Program-made: the position numbers and the translations under genes | From: Treponema berlinense | Lineage (GTDB): Bacteria > Spirochaetota > Spirochaetia > Treponematales > Treponemataceae | Direction: 5' to 3' | DNA: 64,000 bases | Assembly (NCBI RefSeq): GCF_900167025.1 | Contig: NZ_FUXC01000012.1 | Span: 1 to 64,000 of the forward strand | Part shown: positions 55,977 through 64,000 of the stretch, piece by piece | How the letters are laid out: each line of letters begins with the position of its first letter | Numbering within the stretch: position 1 is the stretch's first letter | Notes under the pieces: model-generated | Told to the model about the DNA's origin: nothing | What the model saw: the letters and a program-made list of their open reading frames with translations, nothing else | Databases searched by the model: none

Positions 55977-57542
55977 CTATTTTACAATGTCTGCAAGTGC
56001 GGCTTTCATACCCTTAGTCTGAATGTCTGCGAGGTTCTGTGCTACGCTTGCTTCGAGTCCTTTGTATTTTGTGAGGTCTTCTTTCCAGAAGTCAACATTT
56101 GAAAGAACTTTGTTTGTAATAACTTTTGCGTCTTTTGTTTCTTTGTTGAGGGCAGCAAAGAATTCGAGAACTGGAAGTGTATCTTTGTTTGGATAAACGC
56201 CTTCTTCTCTCTTTGATTCAAGATATTTTGCGCCTTTTTCGTCTGTTTTGATTTCTGTTCCGTTGTAGAAAGCAATCAAAGCGGCAATTGAGAACGAAAG
56301 AAGTTTTGGAACTGAGTTGTTCTTTGCCATGTACTGTGTTACAGATGGAAGACAACGTGTCCAGTATTTTGCAACTGAGTTCAAAGAAATTTCGATCAAG
56401 CGGTGCGGGTTGAACGGATTCTGGAAGCGTGACCATACATTTTCTGCGTATTCCTTAAGGTCTTCCTGATCTCCGTTGATTGAAGGAATGATTTCGTTGA
56501 AGATTACGTTGCGCATAAATTTCTGGGCGTCAGCGTTTGGTGTGTTAAAGCCTGTTCCAACTTTTTCTGAACATACAATGTCCTGAACGTAGTTTGAACC
56601 TGCAAGGAAAGCTGCCAATACAGAAGATGTGTGTGCGCCGTTCAAGATGCGTACTTTTCTTGTGTGGTAGTAATCCATGTTCTGAACCCACTTAACAGAA
56701 AGTCCTGCTTTAACGAGTGGAAGCTCATCTTCGTGTGATTTTTTAGATTCGATAACCCAGAAGTGGAAAAGTTCTGCTGAGTCGAGGAGTTTATCTTCGT
56801 AGCCAAGTTTTTCGCAAATTTCTTCAGCCTGAGTTTTGCCTGTTTTTTCATTTTTTGTAAGAAGTGGGAAATATCCCGGAACAATGCGGTCAACAAGACA
56901 AGAGCAGACATCGCAAGCTTCGTCAAACCAGTTGATAAAGTCTGGTCCGAGCTGCCACATTTCTGCATAGCGGAGAATGTTGATGCGGAGGTTAAGACCT
57001 GCCTGGTCAGAAAGTTCACAAGGAATAAGAATCATTCCCTTTGAAACATCGCCGTTAAAAGCCTGGAAACGTTTATAAAGGAATGCTGTAACTTTTGCAG
57101 GGAAGTTTTTCTGTGGCTTCTGGTCAAGAGTTACTGGAACGCCGTCGATTTCTGCGTCGAAACGAATACCTGCTTCAGTTGTGTTAGATACGATAAAGCG
57201 CAAGTCCGGGTTTGAAGCCAATGCAATGTAATCATCGTAATTTGTGTAAGGGTTGATAGAACGGCTGATAGAGTTGATTGTGCGTGTTTCAACTGTTGGT
57301 TTTCCGTCTTTCATGCCGCGGAGAACAGTTGTGTAAAGGTTGTTCTGAGCGTTCATTGTGTCAACCATGCCTTTTTCGAGCGGCTGAACGATTACAACAT
57401 TTCCGTTGAAGTCGGTTTTTTCGTTTACAATATCAATCTGCCAGTCTACGAATGCGCGGAGGAATCCGCCTTCACCAAACTGAAGAATTTTTTCTGGACG
57501 TTTTACAGTTTTTACAACGTCTTGTATAGACTTTAATGCCAT
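55977..57542 (-). CDS. uxaB: Tagaturonate reductase (altronate oxidoreductase)
   Basis: The 521-residue polyol-type dehydrogenase reduces tagaturonate to altronate with NADH. It belongs to the mannitol dehydrogenase family. The N-terminal Rossmann domain has 'KILQFGEGGFLRAFVDWQID', and the C-terminal catalytic part has 'MILIPCELSDQAGLNLR', 'KVRILNGAHTSSVLAAFLAG' (catalytic Lys/Asn/His region) and 'NPFNPHRLIEISLNSVAKY'. ATG 57542 has GGAGG eight bases upstream, so I prefer it to the in-frame start at 57557. It is divergent from the hybrid regulator gene, which fits control of the uronate genes by that regulator. Confidence 0.96.
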   Translation of the reverse strand: MALKSIQDVVKTVKRPEKILQFGEGGFLRAFVDWQIDIVNEKTDFNGNVVIVQPLEKGMVDTMNAQNNLYTTVLRGMKDGKPTVETRTINSISRSINPYTNYDDYIALASNPDLRFIVSNTTEAGIRFDAEIDGVPVTLDQKPQKNFPAKVTAFLYKRFQAFNGDVSKGMILIPCELSDQAGLNLRINILRYAEMWQLGPDFINWFDEACDVCSCLVDRIVPGYFPLLTKNEKTGKTQAEEICEKLGYEDKLLDSAELFHFWVIESKKSHEDELPLVKAGLSVKWVQNMDYYHTRKVRILNGAHTSSVLAAFLAGSNYVQDIVCSEKVGTGFNTPNADAQKFMRNVIFNEIIPSINGDQEDLKEYAENVWSRFQNPFNPHRLIEISLNSVAKYWTRCLPSVTQYMAKNNSVPKLLSFSIAALIAFYNGTEIKTDEKGAKYLESKREEGVYPNKDTLPVLEFFAALNKETKDAKVITNKVLSNVDFWKEDLTKYKGLEASVAQNLADIQTKGMKAALADIVK

Positions 57543-57610
57543 TTTAGAAGCCTCCAAAAATAATGTTTGATTTTATCATTTATGGATAAGACTTTCAATT
57601 AGAGGAAAAT

Positions 57611-57706
57611 TTATAGCCCCGATTGGAACCCCGGAGTTTCCGGAGGAAATGGAGCGGATGCGGAAGGGTGGAAAGCGGGTTTGTGAGAAAAATGCGCTCC
57701 AAAACT
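57611..57706 (+). repeat. GC-rich dispersed intergenic repeat, copy H
   Basis: TAGCCCCGATTGGAACCCCG, GGAGTTTCCGG and GGAAGGGTGGAAAGCGGG follow copy A closely, and the tail ATGCGCTCCAAAA (about 57691-57703) matches. It lies between uxaB and the divergent regulator, where promoters for both must be. Confidence 0.8.
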
Positions 57707-57787
57707 TTAAAAATATTTTAAATCCTTTGTACAATAACGGAAGCACTTGTAAAAAAAACGACATAATAATAAAATCCGTATGATTAT

Positions 57788-60700
57788 ATGTTGGGGGAAA
57801 ATTTGAATATCGGCACGTCTGGAAAAAGAATCGGTTTTGCTCTGAGTACAATTCATTTTGGATCGTCATTAAAGCTTTGGTTTAAACTTGCAAATTACGC
57901 TTCTCAAGAAAAAGGTTCGTTTTTTATTTTTCCTGGAAGCAATTTAAGCAATTCTGGCGCAAATTCTCTTTTTAACGAAATCTATAAACTTGTTAATTCA
58001 GAAAATCTTGATGGTTTGATAAGCTGGGCTTCGAGCATAAGCAACGGCGTTTCTTACGAAAAGAGTGTTGAATTTCATAAAAAATTTGAAAATCTTCCAT
58101 TTGTAACTATTGGTCAAAAAATTAACGGCGCGCCAAGTGTTTCTTTTGATGCCTACGAAGGAATGAAAGAATTAACAAAACACTTGATTGTAGTTCATGG
58201 CGCAAAAAAGATTGCGTTTATCCGCGGTCCAAAAAATCATACTTCGGCTCAGGATCGTTTCCGCGGTTTTTTTGATGCTGTAAAAGAAGCCGGAATTTTA
58301 GACGAAAATTTGATTTCTGATTATACGGATTGGTACGAAAGCGAAAAAGGCGCGGTTCAGCTTTATAATGAAAGAAATTTAGTTCCTGGAAAAGATTTTG
58401 ACGCTCTTTTGTGTGCCAGCGATATGATTGCCCTTTCTTCGGTTGAATATTTTGAAAAGCACGGCTACAAGGTTCCAAAAGATTATATTTGCGGCGGTTT
58501 TAATGATTCTGTAGAAAGCCGCGTAAGTTCTGTTTCTCTTTCTACGGTTCATATGCCAATGGAAAAACTCGGAGTTGTTGCTTATCAGAAGCTTGTTCAG
58601 CTTTTGAATGGCGAAAAAGTGGAAGATACGGTTTTGCCGGCATATCCTGTAATCCGTGAAAGTTGCGGTTGTAATAATTTAAAGCATCTTCAGAATTTTT
58701 ATGATTCAAAAAAACGTATAAAAAACCGCGATGATTTTGTTGAAGAGATTTCAAAACTCTTTCATGCGGATGAAAAAGAGCGCGAAGAACTGATTCTGCC
58801 TCTTTTTGAAGCGTTGTTTGAAAATAATCAGTCGGATTTTTATCGCCGTCTGAGCGACGTTTTGACGGTGTATTTTAAGAAAGAAGGTGAACTTTTTACT
58901 CTATATGAGGCATTGCGTCTTTTTAAAAATTCGACATTTTTGCCGGAAGAATATGTAACGAAGGTTATAAGCACTGTAAATTTGATAATTCCTCAGATTC
59001 AGCGAAAAATTTGCGAACTTAGGACTTTTAGCGAAAAAAATGCGTCGATTGTTAGTTCGTTAAAAAGCGCCCTGCTCGCTGCCCACGATTTTGACGCTTT
59101 AATGAAAATTCTTTCGGATTATTTGCCAAAAATCGGAATTAGAAGCACGGCTCTTGTTCTTTACGAAGAAGACGGAACTTCAAGATATGTCGGTGGATTT
59201 AATTCTTCTGGCGAGCTTTGCCTCGAAGAAAAGCTTTTTTCTTCAAAACTTTTGGTTCCGGAAGAATTTAAAAAAGATTTTGAATACGGAGTTTATCTTG
59301 TCCAGCCGCTTTTTATGGAAAATAAACCTCTCGGCTATATGATAAATGGCTATTCTGACTGCGATGGAAGCGTTTACGAAGGGCTGAGGGTTTCGGTTGG
59401 AAACACGATTCAAAATATTCTTCTATTTAAAGAAATCGACAAGGCGCGTCAAAAAGCCGAAAAAGCGGAATTTGCTAAAACTGAGTTTTTTGCAAATGTT
59501 GGAAGCGAACTTTGCGATCCTTTAAAAGATTTGTCTGCAAAAATATTCCAAATGCAGGGAAATATAGAAAAAGGCATTGTAGATCAGGATATTCTTACTG
59601 AACAGCTGATATTCCTTCGCTCTCAAATTCAGTCTCAGCTTCATAAAACCGTTACTCTTGTTGAACTTACCCGTTCGCAGGTTGACGATTTGCCGATGGA
59701 TAAAAAACTTTTTGACATTCGTCAAGTTTTGCCGGGAAGCGTTGTTGCTTCCTTAAACCAGAAATTTCCGCTTATTTACGGAGATCCTGACCGCTTAAAA
59801 AAAGCCCTCCTCACTTTTTTTGGCGACGGAAAAGGCACAATGTCGCTTTCTGCCGGATATGAAGGGTTAAAAATCAACTTAAGGACAAGGCATCTCGATT
59901 GGAAAGATCCGGAATTCTTGCTGGCAGAAAAGATTATTCTTTTGCAGTACGGCGAAGTTCAAAAAATTGATGATGAATCGCTTTTGATAATTTTGCCTTG
60001 GCCTAATCTTGCAGGACTTCCGCCGGTAAAAACGGAAAAGTCTCCGAAAAATGTTATAAATCTTTCTTCTAAAGAAACAATTTCGGAAATTTTCGATATG
60101 CCGGTTGTAAATTTTGACGCTCTGGCCGATGACAAGCCCGAAAATGCAGTTCTCTACTGGCGGTCTGACAACGCTCCGATTGACGAATGGGTAAAGGTTT
60201 ACAGTTTGCGTCATAACGAAAATCTTTTCCGTGCACCGATTTTGTGTTACAGTCACGAGCTTATAAGTCATAATTTTGTTGAAATGCTTGAATCGAAGGT
60301 CCGCGCTCAAAAATCTGCTCCGGTTTTATTTATAAATGCAAAACGTACGAATTATGGAACTTGGGCGACCGATTCTAACAGCGTAAAAATTCAGTCAATG
60401 GCGGAATTTGAGCATATCCTTGAAGAAATTACACCTTCGCTGATTGTTTTTGAATCAATTGATGAAGAAAGCATAAAGAAGATCAGAAAAAATCCAAAAA
60501 CTGTCCTTGTGCCAATTATCGTCTTGCCGGAAACAATTTCTTCTGAAGAAGAAGTTGAGCTTTTGTGCGCTCATCCAAGAATTATTTTGTGTAATAGCGG
60601 AGCTGCTGATTCTGAACAGTTTGAAAGTAGAATTCACGAAATTCTCGCAGGTGATGAAATTATGCCGCCGCATACAGGCGCGCTGGTAAAAAAAGCGATT

Positions 60701-60991
60701 CTTTATCTTAATAAAAATGCTTCTCAGCAGATTGTAAGATGGAAGCTTGCCGACACTGTTCACGTTAGCGAAGATTACTTGACGAGAATTTTCCATAAAG
60801 AAATTGGACTTTCGCTCTGGGAATACTTAAATCGTTATAGAATTTTCCTTGCGACAAAAATGCTTCTTGAAACGAATGACACAATTTACGAAATTGCAGA
60901 AAAATCTGGTTTTCAGGATCAGGCATATTTTTGTAGAGTATTTAAAAAGGTCTACGGTATTCCACCTGGAAAAATTCGGACAAAACAGTAA
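57788..60991 (+). CDS. Hybrid AraC-family regulator with LacI-type sensor and kinase/receiver-like modules
   Basis: This 1067-residue soluble protein lacks membrane helices. Residues about 15-290 form a LacI/XylR-type ligand-binding domain ending 'VIRESCGC'. About 427-541 is GAF-like. About 555-735 resembles a histidine kinase: 'AKTEFFANVGSELCDPLKDL' aligns with the H-box but has Ser where His should be, and 'YGDPDRLKKALLTFF' aligns with the N-box without the usual Asn. About 786-954 is receiver-like, with Glu in 'LIVFESID' at the phospho-Asp position. 967-1067 is an AraC double HTH ('VHVSEDYLTRIFHKEIG', 'EIAEKSGFQDQAYFCRVFKKVYG'). The TTG at 57803, preceded by GGGGG, is an alternative start. 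It probably senses an imported sugar and activates the flanking uxaB and ABC genes. Module homologies are by eye. Confidence 0.8.
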   Translation: MLGENLNIGTSGKRIGFALSTIHFGSSLKLWFKLANYASQEKGSFFIFPGSNLSNSGANSLFNEIYKLVNSENLDGLISWASSISNGVSYEKSVEFHKKFENLPFVTIGQKINGAPSVSFDAYEGMKELTKHLIVVHGAKKIAFIRGPKNHTSAQDRFRGFFDAVKEAGILDENLISDYTDWYESEKGAVQLYNERNLVPGKDFDALLCASDMIALSSVEYFEKHGYKVPKDYICGGFNDSVESRVSSVSLSTVHMPMEKLGVVAYQKLVQLLNGEKVEDTVLPAYPVIRESCGCNNLKHLQNFYDSKKRIKNRDDFVEEISKLFHADEKEREELILPLFEALFENNQSDFYRRLSDVLTVYFKKEGELFTLYEALRLFKNSTFLPEEYVTKVISTVNLIIPQIQRKICELRTFSEKNASIVSSLKSALLAAHDFDALMKILSDYLPKIGIRSTALVLYEEDGTSRYVGGFNSSGELCLEEKLFSSKLLVPEEFKKDFEYGVYLVQPLFMENKPLGYMINGYSDCDGSVYEGLRVSVGNTIQNILLFKEIDKARQKAEKAEFAKTEFFANVGSELCDPLKDLSAKIFQMQGNIEKGIVDQDILTEQLIFLRSQIQSQLHKTVTLVELTRSQVDDLPMDKKLFDIRQVLPGSVVASLNQKFPLIYGDPDRLKKALLTFFGDGKGTMSLSAGYEGLKINLRTRHLDWKDPEFLLAEKIILLQYGEVQKIDDESLLIILPWPNLAGLPPVKTEKSPKNVINLSSKETISEIFDMPVVNFDALADDKPENAVLYWRSDNAPIDEWVKVYSLRHNENLFRAPILCYSHELISHNFVEMLESKVRAQKSAPVLFINAKRTNYGTWATDSNSVKIQSMAEFEHILEEITPSLIVFESIDEESIKKIRKNPKTVLVPIIVLPETISSEEEVELLCAHPRIILCNSGAADSEQFESRIHEILAGDEIMPPHTGALVKKAILYLNKNASQQIVRWKLADTVHVSEDYLTRIFHKEIGLSLWEYLNRYRIFLATKMLLETNDTIYEIAEKSGFQDQAYFCRVFKKVYGIPPGKIRTKQ

Positions 60992-61031
60992 GAATTTTTT
61001 AAGCATAGTTCGTTTTTGTCCAATAAAACGC

Positions 61032-61061
61032 TTGTCAATTTTATATAAAAAAAGTTATTAT
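61032..61061 (+). promoter_or_regulatory. Promoter of the sugar ABC transporter genes
   Basis: TTGTCA (61032-61037), an 18-base spacer and TATTAT (61056-61061) precede a short leader with GAGG before the ATG at 61081. An AraC-type regulator is encoded directly upstream. Confidence 0.5.
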
Positions 61062-61080
61062 AAAAGAACTGAGGTTAAAT

Positions 61081-62022
61081 ATGATCGCACAAGAAACAAC
61101 AGCTCTTAAAGCTCCAAAGAAAAACCTTTGGAAAGATGTTAAGAGACACTATTCTGTTTATGCACTGCTCGTTATCCCAGCTGTTTACTATGCTGTCTTG
61201 AAGTATGGTGCAATTGTGAACGGACAGATTGCTTTTAAAAGCTTTTTGCCTGCAGATGGAATTTGGGGAAGTAGCTGGATTGGATTCCGCAATTTCGTAG
61301 ATTTCTTCCAGTCATTCTATTTTGGTGAATTGCTTCGCAACACAATTTTTTACAGTTTGTTAAAACTTGTAATCAGTGTTCCACTTTCAATTATTCTTGC
61401 TGTAACTCTTTATGAATGTACTCATGACATTCTTCGTAGAGTTGTACAGACTCTTGCTTACCTTCCACACTTTCTTTCGTGGGTTATTATGTACGGTATC
61501 CTGCTTGTACTTTTGGCTCCTGGTGATGGTATGGTAAACGACATCGTTAAATTTTTTGGCGGTGATCCAGTAGACTTTCTTACAAACACTCACACATTCC
61601 CTGCTATTGTAATCATTTCTGATGCATGGAAGGAAATGGGATGGGCTGCAATTATCTTTATTGCCGCTTTGATGGGAATTGACCCTTCATTGTTTGAAGC
61701 TGCAATGGTTGAAGGCGCATCTGCTGTTCAGCGTGTTTGGTATATTACAATTCCGTCTATTAAACCAGTAATTGTAACTGTAGTTCTTCTTAAACTCGGT
61801 ACAGTTCTTGATGCTGGATTTAACCAGATGTTCATGTTGTACTCTGTTCCTGTATATTCTGTAGCCGATATTATCGATACTTGGGTATATCGTCAGGGTC
61901 TTCTGCAGTTCAAGTTTGCTCTTGCTACTGCCGTTGGTATTTTCAAGGGTGTAATCGGTATGCTTCTTGTAATGGCATCTAACGCTGTTACTAAAAAACT
62001 TGCTGATTCTTCACTTCTGTAA
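61081..62022 (+). CDS. Sugar ABC transporter permease (LplB-like)
   Basis: The 313-residue permease has six transmembrane helices and opens with the LplB pattern 'LWKDVKRHYSVYALLVIPAVYYAVLKYGAIVNGQIAFKSF'. 'FGELLRNTIFYSLLKLVISVPLSIILAVTLYE' and the EAA loop 'EAAMVEGASAVQRVWYITIPSIKPVI' (about 204-229) are typical of CUT1 permeases for complex oligosaccharides. The ATPase is not encoded nearby; such systems often share an MsmK-type ATPase. Being next to the uxa genes and the regulator suggests uptake of oligogalacturonides or similar, which is inference. GAGG precedes the ATG. Confidence 0.93.
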   Translation: MIAQETTALKAPKKNLWKDVKRHYSVYALLVIPAVYYAVLKYGAIVNGQIAFKSFLPADGIWGSSWIGFRNFVDFFQSFYFGELLRNTIFYSLLKLVISVPLSIILAVTLYECTHDILRRVVQTLAYLPHFLSWVIMYGILLVLLAPGDGMVNDIVKFFGGDPVDFLTNTHTFPAIVIISDAWKEMGWAAIIFIAALMGIDPSLFEAAMVEGASAVQRVWYITIPSIKPVIVTVVLLKLGTVLDAGFNQMFMLYSVPVYSVADIIDTWVYRQGLLQFKFALATAVGIFKGVIGMLLVMASNAVTKKLADSSLL

Positions 62023-62037
62023 TTAAGGGAGACTAAA

Positions 62038-62928
62038 ATGACAAAACCAAGTACAGTAAAACTTACTGCAGGTGATCGCACATTCTATATTTGTATCAAT
62101 GCTTTTCTTATTTTTATTGGTGTAATTATTGCGATCCCAATGTGGTCTACAATCACACTTTCTTTCCGTCCAAACTCATTCCTCGGAACAAACTTTGAAG
62201 GTATGTTCCTTCCTGTATGGAAATGGGATGTTTCTGCTTACAAAGCTTTGCTCGGTAACGCTGGATTTATTACAGCTTTCTGGAACTCATTGAAGATTAT
62301 GGCATTTGGTGTTGTAACTGCTCTCGCTCTTACAGTTCCTATGGCATATTGTATGTCTGTTTCTGATCTTCCAGGTCGCAAAGTCCTTAACTACTTTGTA
62401 CTTATTCCATATTTGTTCAATATTGGTGTAATCCCAACATACCTTGTTGTAACAAATCTTCATCTTACAAACCACTTGGCTTCAATCTTCTTGCCAGGTG
62501 CAATTGGTACATACAACTGTTTGATTATGCGTGGTTTCTTTGAAGGAATTCCTGAATCTTTGAAAGAATCTGCTCGTATTGACGGTGCTGCTGAATGGTA
62601 TGTTCTTGTGTCTATTATTCTTCCATTGTCAAAACCAATCATTATGACAATCGGTTTGTACTACGCTGTAAACTTCTGGAACGACTTCATGCACGCTATG
62701 CTTTACTTGAACGAAGCTTACTTGCAGCCACTTCCAATATTGCTCCGCAATATTTTGATGGCTTCTGGTATGAACGAATACGTTGAAGTAAACGCTTTCG
62801 GTAATGCTTCTGTACAGGCTATTAAGGCGGCTTCTGTATTTATGTCGGCAATTCCTATGATTATTGCTTATCCATTTATTCAGAAATACTTTACAAAGGG
62901 TACAATGCTTGGTTCTGTTAAGGGCTAA
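62038..62928 (+). CDS. Sugar ABC transporter permease (YtcP/LplC-like)
   Basis: The 296-residue partner permease has six helices. The N-terminal 'GDRTFYICINAFLIFIGVIIAIPMWSTITLSF' and EAA loop 'ESARIDGAAEWYVLVSIILPLSKPIIMTIGLYYAVNFWNDF' are typical of the YtcP branch that always pairs with LplB. 'IPYLFNIGVIPTYLVVTNLHLTNHLASIFLPGAIGTYNCLIMRGFFEGIP' is also diagnostic. Together the two permeases form the membrane channel. It starts 15 bases after the lplB-like gene with GGGAG upstream, and codon use in these genes looks biased toward highly expressed codons. A terminator-like hairpin separates it from the binding-protein gene. Confidence 0.93.
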   Translation: MTKPSTVKLTAGDRTFYICINAFLIFIGVIIAIPMWSTITLSFRPNSFLGTNFEGMFLPVWKWDVSAYKALLGNAGFITAFWNSLKIMAFGVVTALALTVPMAYCMSVSDLPGRKVLNYFVLIPYLFNIGVIPTYLVVTNLHLTNHLASIFLPGAIGTYNCLIMRGFFEGIPESLKESARIDGAAEWYVLVSIILPLSKPIIMTIGLYYAVNFWNDFMHAMLYLNEAYLQPLPILLRNILMASGMNEYVEVNAFGNASVQAIKAASVFMSAIPMIIAYPFIQKYFTKGTMLGSVKG

Positions 62929-62947
62929 GTTTTAGCACTGCATTTGT

Positions 62948-62986
62948 TGACCAGATGATAAAAAAAATATTGTCTGGTCAATTTTT
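62948..62986 (+). terminator. Intrinsic terminator, partly overlapped by a promoter
   Basis: TGACCAGA (62948-62955) pairs with TCTGGTCA (62973-62980), followed by ATTTTTT. It lies between the permease pair and the binding-protein gene and could reduce read-through. Confidence 0.8.
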
Positions 62987-62997
62987 TGTGCTATAAT
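62970..62997 (+). promoter_or_regulatory. Own promoter of the binding-protein gene
   Basis: TTGTCT (62970-62975), a 16-base spacer and TATAAT (62992-62997). The -35 overlaps the right arm of the terminator stem. Confidence 0.6.
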
Positions 62998-63007
62998 TAA
63001 GGTATCG

Positions 63008-63022
63008 CGATTTTTAAAATCG
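63008..63022. promoter_or_regulatory. Operator-like palindrome in the binding-protein leader
   Basis: CGATTTT-T-AAAATCG is a perfect 7-1-7 palindrome just after the predicted transcription start, where a repressor could bind or a leader hairpin could form. Confidence 0.4.
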
Positions 63023-63075
63023 GGTATTTTTATTTATAAAATTGTTTTCATTCGATTCAATATAAGGAGGATAAA

Positions 63076-64000
63076 ATGAAAAACTTTTTCAAGAATCTCG
63101 CGCTCATCGCTTTGGTTCTTACAGTTGCTTCTCCAGTTTTTGCTGCAAAAAAATGGAAGGCAAACAAAGACGGTACAGTTGACATTGAACTTTGGTACGG
63201 TGCTGCTGTAACAGAAGCTGGTCCACCACCTGCTGACTGGGTTGCTTATAAAATTATTAAGGAAAAGCTCGGAATTAACTTGGTTATAACAGCTCTTCCT
63301 TCAAACGAATCTGACCAGGATACAAAAATCAACGCTGCTGGTGCTGCTAACTCTCTTCCTGACTTGTTCATGGTAAGCGATAACTGTTTCCAGATTTTGA
63401 CAAAACAGAAACTTCTTGCTCCTGTAGATGATATGTTTGCAATGATGCCTAACCGCACTGCAAAACTTTATGATAAAGATGCCCGCAAGCACTCTACTGT
63501 AAACGGTGTTTGCTATGGTCTTGATCAGCCAGGTACAATCGTTCGTAACGAAGGTATCCTTATCCGCAAAGACTGGCTCGACAAACTCGGACTCAAAGTT
63601 CCTAAGACAACAGATGAATTCTTCGAAGTAATGAAAGCATTTACTTTCAAAGATCCAGATGGAAACGGAAAGAACGATACATACGGTCTCGGTGCTTATA
63701 TCGAACTTAAGCCAATGTGTGAAGGTCTTGGTGCTCGTTTTGACCCATGGTTCGGTGCATTTGGTGTTGCTGGAACTTGGTCTATGTCTAAAGACGGTGC
63801 AGGTCTTAACATCAACAAACCAGAATATTATGACGCTCTTGAATTCCTCAAGAAAATCATTGATGCAAAAGTTATTGATCCAAACTGGACAGCTTACAAA
63901 AAGGACGACTACCGTGCTTCTTGGAAACAGGGAAAATTCGGTATCTTCCGTGAACAGAACGCTGCTGCATTTGCAGAATCAAACTATGCTCCATTCGATC
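63076..64000 (+). CDS. Sugar ABC transporter solute-binding protein (partial, 3' end outside window)
   Basis: The first 308 codons are present. AAGGAGG precedes ATG 63076. The signal peptide MKNFFKNLALIALVLTVASPVFA is cleaved at VFA-AKK; there is no lipobox Cys, so the protein is periplasmic rather than lipid-anchored, unusual for this family. The mature part shows the LplA-type family-1 fold: 'VDIELWYGAAVTEAGPPP', 'FMVSDNCFQILTKQKLLAPVDDMF', 'ILIRKDWLDKLGLKVPKTTDEFFEVMKAF' and a calcium-type loop 'DPDGNGKNDTYGLG'. It would deliver a (possibly uronic) oligosaccharide to the two permeases. Own promoter and strong ribosome-binding site imply high expression. Confidence 0.9.
   Translation, partial: MKNFFKNLALIALVLTVASPVFAAKKWKANKDGTVDIELWYGAAVTEAGPPPADWVAYKIIKEKLGINLVITALPSNESDQDTKINAAGAANSLPDLFMVSDNCFQILTKQKLLAPVDDMFAMMPNRTAKLYDKDARKHSTVNGVCYGLDQPGTIVRNEGILIRKDWLDKLGLKVPKTTDEFFEVMKAFTFKDPDGNGKNDTYGLGAYIELKPMCEGLGARFDPWFGAFGVAGTWSMSKDGAGLNINKPEYYDALEFLKKIIDAKVIDPNWTAYKKDDYRASWKQGKFGIFREQNAAAFAESNYAPFD

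Overview
The window looks like the chromosomal replication-origin region of a saccharolytic, anaerobic Treponema (Spirochaetota). The evidence is AT-rich DNA, many Lys/Asn/Ile-rich proteins, spirochaete-style lipoproteins, a pyruvate:ferredoxin oxidoreductase, a dnaA-dnaN-recF-DUF721 block, an rpmH-rnpA-yidD-yidC-jag block, and a cyclophilin-FKBP fusion lipoprotein of a kind known from treponemes. The species cannot be fixed from the sequence alone. The uronate genes would suit a pectin- or uronate-using gut, rumen or oral treponeme.

Layout. 1-310 is the left end of an IS110-family insertion sequence: the transposase N-terminus plus a structured leader where IS110 elements encode their guide (bridge) RNA. 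368-1404 holds two overlapping lipoprotein genes. 1477-5454 holds hsp20, htpG and a DUF1848 protein. 5517-9348 (minus) is a trkA-trkH-eamA operon. 9695-17926 (plus) is coaX, a five-gene oligopeptide ABC importer and an hrpB helicase. 17936-20233 (minus) is a GH43 glycosidase and an FMN reductase. 20363-24600 is an accessory stretch with a MITE-like element, sfsA, alkD, a HigBA-type toxin-antitoxin pair, a 67-residue orphan, an XRE regulator and a decayed gene. 24639-28181 (minus) is PFOR.

28182-29744 is a 1.56 kb gene-free, very AT-rich region with five identical, co-oriented parS-like sites and DnaA boxes, and is the best origin/centromere candidate. gyrA and gyrB follow on the minus strand. 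dnaA, dnaN, recF, a DUF721 (DciA-like) gene, rpmH, rnpA, yidD, yidC, jag, a secreted protein and the dual immunophilin follow on the plus strand to 44176. Genes therefore diverge from the gyrB/dnaA junction.

44428-64000 is mainly uronate catabolism and its import: uxaC, uxaA and uxaB (minus strand), a 1067-residue hybrid regulator, two LplB/YtcP-type sugar ABC permeases and a truncated solute-binding protein. The addBA recombination-repair genes and an acetyltransferase sit between uxaC and uxaA. The regulator joins a LacI-like ligand-binding domain, a GAF-like domain, a histidine-kinase-like module, a receiver-like module and an AraC DNA-binding domain. The phosphoacceptor positions look degenerate, so it may be a ligand-controlled pseudo-phosphorelay switch for the uronate genes.

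Two short-repeat systems run through the window. One is a family of GC-rich intergenic repeats of about 100-150 bp that mostly share a tail of the form ATG-NNN-TCCAAAA. The other is a 16-bp palindrome related to ACTAACGTTCGTTAGT, found between and inside genes. Several genes (dnaA, trkA, DUF1848, higB) have a -10 box only 6-7 bases before the ATG and no ribosome-binding site, which suggests leaderless mRNAs. I saw no rRNA, tRNA, CRISPR array or classical riboswitch.
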